Source: Phallus indusiatus (Eukaryota > Basidiomycota > Agaricomycetes > Phallales > Phallaceae). From it: a DNA stretch of 64,000 bases. The first letter of the stretch is position 1. The number at the start of each line of letters is the position of its first letter. This document shows positions 57,060 through 64,000 of the stretch, in pieces. Made by a program: the position numbers and the translations under genes. Where the stretch lies: assembly GCA_027605045.1 (NCBI GenBank), contig JAQFWX010000012.1:756930-820929 (forward strand). Reading direction: 5' to 3'. The notes under the pieces are model-generated. The model had not been told where the DNA came from. It did no database searches and saw nothing but the letters and a program-made list of their open reading frames with translations.

Positions 57060-58317
57060 TCATGTGGAAAAAAAGGCTTGCGTCATACCCGTACGCATCG
57101 CCAGTTCACCACATAAAGCGTGAAGCTTTAAAAGATCCGGAGAGGGCAGAGGGAGTGTGACTTCATCTTTCGATTTCAAAGTCACAGAGTCACTCTCGAT
57201 CCCAAGGTGCTGGAAAGTGACGGTAGGATGCAGTTTAACTGTGTAACGGTTCTCGACGTCCTACATAAATATGAATATTGAATATATAATCTGAGAGTTA
57301 ACCCAAACATACCGTGGAAGCAAACCAGACCCGTAGCGAGTCAAATTGTTTGTGGACAAGCTTATCCAGGGTCAAGGTGTTCCACAGCGTGTTCACGCCG
57401 GAACCGTCACCGAGTTCCGTCAACAGGTCCTCGAACCCCAGTCTCTCTATCAAGGTCCAGGTGACGGAAGCCTGCAGTTTCTAAAGAAAACATGCTCAGT
57501 ATAAACAATATAATAAAAAAGCTATTTTTATTTATACCTTCCTCCACTTTCCAGCAAAGTTGTGCAGCGAGATCGGAACTATATGCGAACACTGGGTTTC
57601 CCTTGTCGCAGCGTTCACGTTCTCAGCCACCTCCTGGGAGAGAGTTTCTCGGAACTCCTGGTTTGATACTGCCGAGCTCGTATCCGGAGTCCGCGTAACG
57701 ATACACCGGTTTTCATCCCTTTCCAGTGTCTAATCACATAATTTAGTTATTGGTAAAATCTTTTTGAAAACTGGAAACCTTTACATCGCGACGAAGGGTG
57801 GGCCCAGCCCTGCAAACAGAAATTAATCTTTTGTGGATGCCTTCTCTAACGTCCTCGAACGATTCAGATGGGTAATGACCCGACGAATAGGATGGGGATC
57901 TTTGACCATGGCGAGACTGGACTACATGTCAAATGATTAAATGATCAAATCAGATTGTGTTACTGGGAACACGGTATCGGAGATTATGTTAATGAACTTA
58001 CAGACTTGGATCAGGAACTCGTTATACACACGACCAATTGCCAAAAACTTGTCCATATCGTCGTTACATGATCTGATATCGGCTATCATGTTATCTAAAG
58101 CAATATCCGAGTCCGCCAAATGGCAATGGAACATGAAGCCCACGATGCGGCAGTGTAAAATTTGTTTTTGAAGGAGTTTTAGCTGTGAGCCTTTTGATGC
58201 AGGAATTTTTTTAACTAGCGTATCCTCGTATTTCAAGCATACAGAATATGCATCTATCGCGTCTTGGTTGTTCGACAGCGGCGCCGGCGGTTCTCTTGGG
58301 AGTGAGCTATCAGACAT
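57060..58317 (-). CDS. HNH-family protein with intact H-N-H residues
   Basis: Second, apparently intact family member. The start is ATG at 58317 (MSDSSLPREPP), with an in-frame ATG at 58374 (MAPYYYYHYMPS) upstream. The N-terminal helical domain has DAYSVCLKYEDTLV, LHCRIVGFMFHCH and FLAIGRVYNEFLIQV; then SRHGQRSPSYSSGHYPS. The HNH core has ERDENRCIVT, QCSHIVPISLH (first His), LWNTLTL (Asn) and VHKQFDSLRVWF (second His). The end has YTVKLHPTVTF and EVTLPLPSPDLLKLHALCG, stopping at 57060. At least five exons. A nuclease role is inferred from the motif; partner and target unknown. It reads towards the first copy. Confidence 0.75.
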
Positions 58318-59339
58318 AGTTGAAGTGGGGAGGAGATTTGACGGCATATAATGATAATAATAATACGGGGCCATAAATACTATTTTCCATGTGTGTTTTA
58401 AGGATGCACACTACCAACTTCGGACGAGTGTTTATACTAAACATGTCAGATCGAAACGACCTTGAGCGTCTAATATATGATGGTATTTTCCTTCAACCGT
58501 CTTCCTTTCACGATCAATATTTGGATGGTTGTTTACCGCTGTCTCCCTCAGCGTACTTTGCGAGTGGCGAAAGAATATTGATCCTCGATTGTCGGAGAAT
58601 AATGACACTTGAGCCTACCAAGCTAGTTCGAGAAACGCAGGGATAGACTCATCCTGACGCGCATGTAAACACAGTGCAACATGGGGAGTATCTTTACCAA
58701 TGGGCGAGCGCGCAAGTTGGTACAGACAAAAACCTGACACGGATAATTATTCAACTGGAGCGATGTCATTTGAAGACGACAAGGGTAAGACAATTCTTTT
58801 CCAATTCCGGCCCCATAGTTATCGATACTGCTCTGTCCGAAAGGAACGCGTTTCTACTGATTTGCATATGAACGAAACGATGTCTAGGATAAGAATATGA
58901 TTGTACTGGGAGAATGGAAGTCGAAGGGTGCGAGGAGATTGAGTATAGAATAGGAAATGCAGGCGGTGTGACGGTGAAGGCTTGAAGCTGAAGGAACCAC
59001 CGCCTATTGTAGCAAGTTCGAAAGGTGAATTTGGATACACACACTACACCCTTATATTGAGGACAGTGTGTCATACTATGAGTGATAGTCGGCGTGTGAT
59101 AGAATTGAACAGCCAACGTTTCGAGCTACCAAGACGCGTTTACCGGGGACTACCTTTTGAGGGACATTTAGGCTGCTGATGATGGCTGCTGTTTTTGTGG
59201 AGATGAGATATGCTATTTCGTTATCAAACATGCTTCTCACCGGTCTTGTTTGACGTTGGTAGTGTGGACGAGCCAAATACCATTAGCATTCGCGTGTTGA
59301 GCGCACTATATTTGAAAGGTGAAAGATTTCGCATATCCA
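58318..59339. other. Intergenic, about 1 kb, with one short frame
   Basis: A 67-codon plus-strand frame from ATG 58443 (MSDRNDLERLIYDG...) ends at 58646; its start resembles the MSD start of the HNH-family genes, but nothing else agrees, so it may be a relic. The remainder shows nothing. Confidence 0.35.
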
Positions 59340-60780
59340 GGACAACCAGGACAACACATTAACCCAGTGTGTCAGTGGCCAGAGGCAAGGACCTCTTACG
59401 AGGAAGGGTTGAAAGGAGAGGAAGCTGTGCAAAAAACTGCCAGTCAAAGTCGCATCGTTGGCTACTTATTTCAACATAGCTCGAAACAAACTGAGGTTTC
59501 GGTCGTTGTCTTTGTTGCCTTTGTCGGAGAAATCAGCCGACCAGTCTCCGTTGATATAGGGGACTCACAAAATCCTTGTCAATAGCAGCATCTTGTCTCA
59601 ACGAGCGGATGAATCCAGTTCGATTTGAGCCCGGCTGGGCTCGCATACGTTCTAATGTTCGCAACGATAATATAATTGTCCTGTATTATCACAGATGAAG
59701 ATGAGTGGTGGACCCGTGACTTTCAAAAAAAGCCCAGTAATAGCTACGTACCGCTGACGCCTCCAGTCCGACAAACTGTTGCTTCTCCATAGACGTCGGA
59801 ATCTGTTCAGCGGTCTACTAATGAAATCTGTGGTCCAGGTTCCTATGCAGCATAAGACAACGATGCATCCGAAAGTTCGATCTGGTAGAGTGACACTGAC
59901 ACTGAGAGAGAGAGAGAAACCCAGATCACGACCGTCCTGAAGATGCCCGTCGCATTGCTGAAGTGTAATAGATTGGTACATGAGTTAATGCTACCCAACC
60001 TACTATTTTGTTCTGAATACTTCTGATGGTTTGGGACTGTTGAACGCGCGAGCTTAGGACTTCTCCATCCCGGCCTTGCCCTTCATCATATATGTGTGTT
60101 ATGACCGCGAGTGGACAACAAGTCATGTATGACATGTTTTGATATGCCACGAAGTTCGCACAATATTGATGTCAGTGAACTGTTTATTCTGGAGAAAGGA
60201 AGTTTTTACCGCCGGTAGGAGGTCCAGCATCTTCAACAAATTGCCATAACAGGATACCGAGGAACATTTTCTGAATACCTTTACAGCCAGCACCGTTGAC
60301 TTGTCAAGGTTTACTGATACTGATTTGGAAGCGGAAATATCTCCGCGATGAAAAAATCAGAAACCGAAGATCTTGCTGTATGTCAGTGATTCCCTGCACC
60401 AGCAGGGCTCTATGTGACCATGTCAGACCATGTCGTCAACGTTCAACCGTCTTCCACCGCTGGTAAATCTGGAATCAAATCTGAGTTTGAAATCTACCCA
60501 GTGCTGAATGCCAACCTATGCCAACGTTTGTCGTACTTTACCCGCGTTACAAGGCAGCCATCATTTGGCTCGTTCTGTGATTGATTACATTTTTTTTGAA
60601 TCAAACTCAGTGGAATTGGATTTCATCGTTCTTAGAACATGTCCTTGCTATAACTTGCGGGATACTCATATGGTCTGCGTAGCAGCACGGGTTTTATAAA
60701 CCAGGAATTCAGTTTTGAGATTGCTCCGGAGCAGACTTGGACGCGCGCTTACAGCTTCGTTGAGATGCCTTATGGTGTGA
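59340..60780 (+). pseudogene. Broken third copy of the HNH-family gene
   Basis: 59376-59490 resembles the N-terminal domain of the other two copies (ARTSYEEGLKGEEAVQK, SRIVGYLFQHSS). Around 60600-60660 the DNA resembles the FHRLENVLTI region of the first copy (AACTCAGTGGAATTGGATTTCATCG against AACTCAATGGAGCTGGATTTCACCG). A region near 60765-60790 resembles the VTFTTPD part. The order is kept but the frames are broken and the middle cannot be recognised. Confidence 0.6.
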
Positions 60781-60800
60781 CGTAGTTTCCTCCCTTCAAC

Positions 60801-61324
60801 ATGATTCACACTTGGAGACCATCGCCTGAAGAATACGATCAATGCAACAGGGTAAAGCCTGTATTTTTATATTCTAATACTCGTCTCAGTTTGTTGAAAG
60901 CGCGTCGTTCTTTTTTTATTTCCAGAAAGCCCGAAGGGATGGCTTGTTTGCTGGGGTTACTGGCGGACTCTTTGCAGGTGCGAACGTATGGCTAAAACCT
61001 TGACAAATAAATCTCTCAAACGTGTTTCGCGAAAGCTCTCTTTGGTGAAAGACTATTGAAATTCGATCGTCGGAGGACATTGGCGTCCGGACTCCGTAAG
61101 ACTTTTAGATCTCAGAAACGTTTCAAAGCCTTAACTCATGAGTATTAGTTGCTGGCGCTTTAGCTGGCTATTTTTTCTCTCAGGCATTTCTGTCCACATA
61201 TCTGCGTCAATTAGAAAGAGATACATTAGAACGCGCTCGACTCCGGGAGACAGCTTTGACACAGAACCCGGATTCCACTGAAATGCTACGGGAGCCGATT
61301 CGTGGGATCCCGGCAACAAAATAA
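60801..61324 (+). CDS. Small protein with two Gly-rich membrane segments
   Basis: Exons 60801-60851, 60926-60977, 61036-61095 and 61149-61324 join to 112 codons with good splice sites in each intron. The protein has a short soluble start (MIHTWRPSPEEYDQCNRKARRDG), two Gly/Ala-rich segments with GxxxG spacing (GLFAGVTGGLFAALFG and SGLLAGALAGYFFSQAFL), then a charged helix (LRQLERDTLERARLRE). The layout suggests a small organelle, probably mitochondrial, membrane protein. I do not recognise the family. Confidence 0.7.
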
Positions 61325-61735
61325 CCCGTACAAGACGTTGAAATAAATAATAAATACGTGACAATTACACATATTTCCCGGACAAAAGGATACAGAAACA
61401 ATTGGGAACTACGAGACATGGAGAACGTGTTGGGCACTGGATGAACTCTCCGGAAAACGCTCCTGAAACCGGGGAGGGTGATCCGTCAAACCGAAACCCC
61501 AGAACGTGATGTAGTACACTTTTCGGTATTCACGCTCTTGTATCTTATCTCCTAAAGCATTTGTTGCAATGGCGTAGTGCTTGTAAGACCTTGAGATCAT
61601 TCCATGAAAATCCATCAGTCATGCCTGTGCACGCCTGCCAAAGTGAATAAGTCTAATCCTTTTCGGTTCATTCCGGTTAGGTACTTTATTCGCTAATCGC
61701 ATTCGCGTATATAATAACGTATACAATGGTGGTTT
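61325..61735. other. Convergent intergenic region, 411 bp
   Basis: Between the 3' ends of the small membrane protein and the hydrolase. Nothing seen. Confidence 0.5.
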
Positions 61736-63190
61736 TTACAATTTACTTTGCGTACCCTTCGTTGAAGTCAATGCTTTGATAATGGCGTCTGCTAGTCGAA
61801 TGGGCGCGACTTGAACAATCTAACGAAGCAGTGCTTAGTTATGGGATTCCAGAAAAGTAATAGTCTAAGAATACTCACAAGGTGCCCGACACCTTCGAGT
61901 CGCTGTACGGAAGCCATTTTCCGTCCAGTTGTAGGATCAGTCGCACGCCTTTTAACTTCTGCAGCACTATAAGAGTGTACACATTCAGCAATTTCAACAA
62001 CGCGTGTACTTGATCAAACTTCTCAGCTTACATGCTATCGTCAACTGCGCCCCATATGACATGAACAGGTGTCTGAGCGCATATAACAGCCAGGTATTGG
62101 AACGTCCGACGTGCGGCAACACGATCACGATAACAAGCCTGGATTGCGAAAATTAGCTTTGTAGTAACGATATGGAAAGTTTTAAACTAACAGCTTCTTG
62201 TGATTTGGGACATGCCAAGGTGACACCTCGTTCGTTAGGATAAATCCGGGTCGGAAGCTCACGAAACCCAAATTTCTACGGACGTTGAATGTGAACGTGT
62301 TGAGAAAAACTAGCAACGGTAAAGTGAGGATGTAAGGTTACCAAGTAAATATCAAGAACTTGCTTATCCCATGCTCGGAATGCACCTTTGCTCTGGAACG
62401 TGGTTTTGACATGATCGAAACTCGACCAGATATCCCGGCGTTTGCTAGTAACTTGGTCATACATTCCGGCCGCACGTAATAGCGGATCATCTTCAGGTAA
62501 ATCTGGGGGCACTAGCATTGGTTCGCAAAGGACAAATTGGACAAATTTTGGCGCGTGAGGATACGTTCTTGTTAGTGTCCTAAAAGCCAAAAGTAATTCA
62601 TTTCAGAAAATGCGTTCATTACCCAAAGAGTAAAAGGAACGTGAGGGTCTCTGATAAATAAACATACAAACAAGCTGCGCCCATGGAATGACCAACGGCG
62701 ACGAGACGATGGGTGGAGAAATCCAATTCCTTATTATGAGTAAGGAACAGGTGCAACGCCTTGGTATACTCGTCCCAGGGAACTATGTAATATACAGATG
62801 AACGATCATGGCTAAACGAGGAGAGGTAAAAAGTTGACAGTTACATATTAATGTGTAGCCGTATTCGGCGATTGACTTCTCGTTCAAGATATAGGATTGT
62901 CCATGGTTGGGACAGTCGACGGACCAGGCTTCCCGGAAGATAGAAACATTCGCTTTATTACTCAATTCGAATAAACGGCGTATTGTAGGTTCCCACTGCT
63001 CTTTATGAAAGCCAGTCCCGTGAGCGAAGATTGCGGTGAAACCAGGAGGAGACTGTTCGTGGCTCGCTGAGGCTGAAGTGGGTAGGTAGTAACGTGTCGC
63101 GGTGATAAGAAATGGGTATTCTGGACGCCAGTCAAAGGTATAATTTTGAGAAACAACCTGCATGGCGTCGTTATGTGAGAGGTTGCTCAC
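61736..63190 (-). CDS. Alpha/beta-hydrolase fold protein
   Basis: Starts MSNLSHNDAMQVVSQNYTFDW at 63190 and ends KALTSTKGTQSKL at 61736, with about six short introns. Family marks are the oxyanion-hole region FAHGTGFHKEQWEP, the nucleophile elbow VGHSMGA near 62690, and the final His in LEGVGHL near 61880. The acid could be in WGAVDDS. A cap region lies between. This type of fungal hydrolase is often annotated as a peroxisomal Lpx1-like or generic AB-hydrolase; the substrate cannot be read. Confidence 0.85.
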
Positions 63191-63459
63191 ACGATTGGGA
63201 GATGTCGCGGTCGGCCCAAAGGCCCCGGCTATGATAGTATGCCGGATTGAATTAGCTCAGCACACTATCATTCTCGTCTTCCGCATCAGAGCACGTTGCG
63301 ATTAAATATTGCAATTCAATTATCACAATCGTTGCATTGTTATTCCCAACAGACTTTGGCATGCAGTTCAAATTCCAAATCAAACGGAACAAATGAGACC
63401 GAGATGCCAAAAAGCAAACTGGGTCGGTAGCGAATACGCTCTCGTGAATGATCCGAAAG

Positions 63460-63745
63460 ACTAAACGAAATGCAAAGGTAAGAGGCCCAAGCTAAAAAGG
63501 AAGCAGAAAAAGGCAATGACAGGTCGTTTTACTGTGGAATTTGACCCCTTATTCATCTTTTGTTTTTTTTTCTCGCAGAACGAAAAGCTGGAGCGAAGAA
63601 GATTAAAGCCAGTGTGCTGGTCACACCCGGGCCGCAACAGCACACAATACGCTTCGAGTCAACGCAAGAAAAGACACAGAAAAAAAAGCGGATCGAGTAG
63701 AGCAAGTATTATAATATTGTCGTGATACCCCCTTTAAGTGCCAGT
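63460..63745 (+). pseudogene. Fragment of the zuotin gene 3' part, with its intron
   Basis: CTAAACGAAATGCAAAGG, GCTAAAAAGGAAGCAGAAAAAGG and TCGTTTTACTGT resemble the end of zuotin exon 6 and the start of its last intron (from about 53918). Beyond that the copy runs through an intron-like pyrimidine stretch with a CAG and into sequence like the last exon. Because the intron is kept this is a DNA-level duplication, not a retrocopy. It is strongly diverged after 63590 and encodes no usable frame. Confidence 0.7.
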
Positions 63746-64000
63746 TCACAGCACAGTCCGTGGGATCGGGGGAAGGGGGTTGAAGTCCCTCTTGTACCGA
63801 CCCGAGAGAGCCCGAGAGTCTGTGGCAATGGAAGTGTATCCTTAAGTTTCTTTGCAACGTGGGGGTGCCGCTTGACTTCATATCGGGTTTTTAGTGGATG
63901 AGTCCGAGCGACCAGATAAGATTTAGGGCGTTTTTCGCCTATCAAGTCTCACCCCGAACACCATCGTATAGAATTAATAGGGAAACTTGGGTGAGGAAAT
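63746..64000. other. Right edge, no feature
   Basis: No coding or repeat signal is seen to the end of the window. Confidence 0.4.

Noticed and set aside
1..64000. CRISPR arrays, rRNA, bacterial-type operons
   Set aside because: None seen; spliced genes throughout show this is eukaryotic nuclear DNA.

Overview
The window is nuclear DNA of a filamentous basidiomycete, most likely an Agaricomycete. The evidence is the many short (about 45-75 bp) GT-AG introns, dense genes on both strands, a fungal cellobiohydrolase (GH7), a SNF5 protein with a C-terminal GATA-type finger, and two lineage-expanded families I recognise from Agaricomycetes (HNH-nuclease-like proteins and a restriction-endonuclease-like family). 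Exon limits below were worked out by hand from splice signals, reading frame and family resemblance; no database search was possible.

0-5.8 kb is transposon territory: the 5' end of a minus-strand LTR retrotransposon (gag-like ORF plus 866-bp LTR), a second LTR beside it that is a solo LTR with a 5-bp target duplication, a nested fold-back element, and a complete but dead Tc1/mariner element with TA duplications.

5.8-29.2 kb is a compact housekeeping block: SNF5 (-), triose-phosphate/nucleotide-sugar-type transporter (+), mitochondrial ferredoxin YAH1 (-), membrane J-protein (+), Whi5-like Ser/Thr-rich protein (+), WASP/LAS17 (+), secreted amidase (-), WW-domain protein (+), CCT7 (-), QTRT2 (+) and USP5/UBP14 (+). 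29.2-31.8 kb holds a decayed copy of the nuclease-like family.

31.8-41.3 kb carries TFIIF-beta (+), GLO3 ArfGAP (-), ATP synthase subunit f with a 9-nt microexon (+), a Vps3844-type membrane protein (+) and the GH7 cellobiohydrolase (+). 41.3-42.7 kb is a diverged tandem copy of the GH7 3' end, split by an inverted fragment of the zuotin gene that lies 10 kb downstream.

43.2-54.1 kb has G-beta (+), SPO7-like (-), MRE11 (+), VPS74/GOLPH3 (-), PRP46/PRL1 (+) and zuotin (+). 54.9-60.8 kb is a cluster of three relatives of one HNH-type family: one with all active-site residues, one that has lost both histidines, one broken. The window ends with a small two-membrane-span protein (+), an alpha/beta hydrolase (-) and a second zuotin fragment near 63.5 kb.

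The housekeeping genes do not form one pathway. Several pairs are head to head across short gaps (CCT7/QTRT2, YAH1/J-protein, SPO7/MRE11, VPS74/PRP46), and the SNF5 and transporter start codons overlap in one CCATGG. The least ordinary features are the zuotin fragments scattered beside GH7 and the HNH cluster, and three GC-AG introns that all use the same GCAAGT donor. I do not see a clearly new system; the HNH cluster is the best candidate for follow-up.
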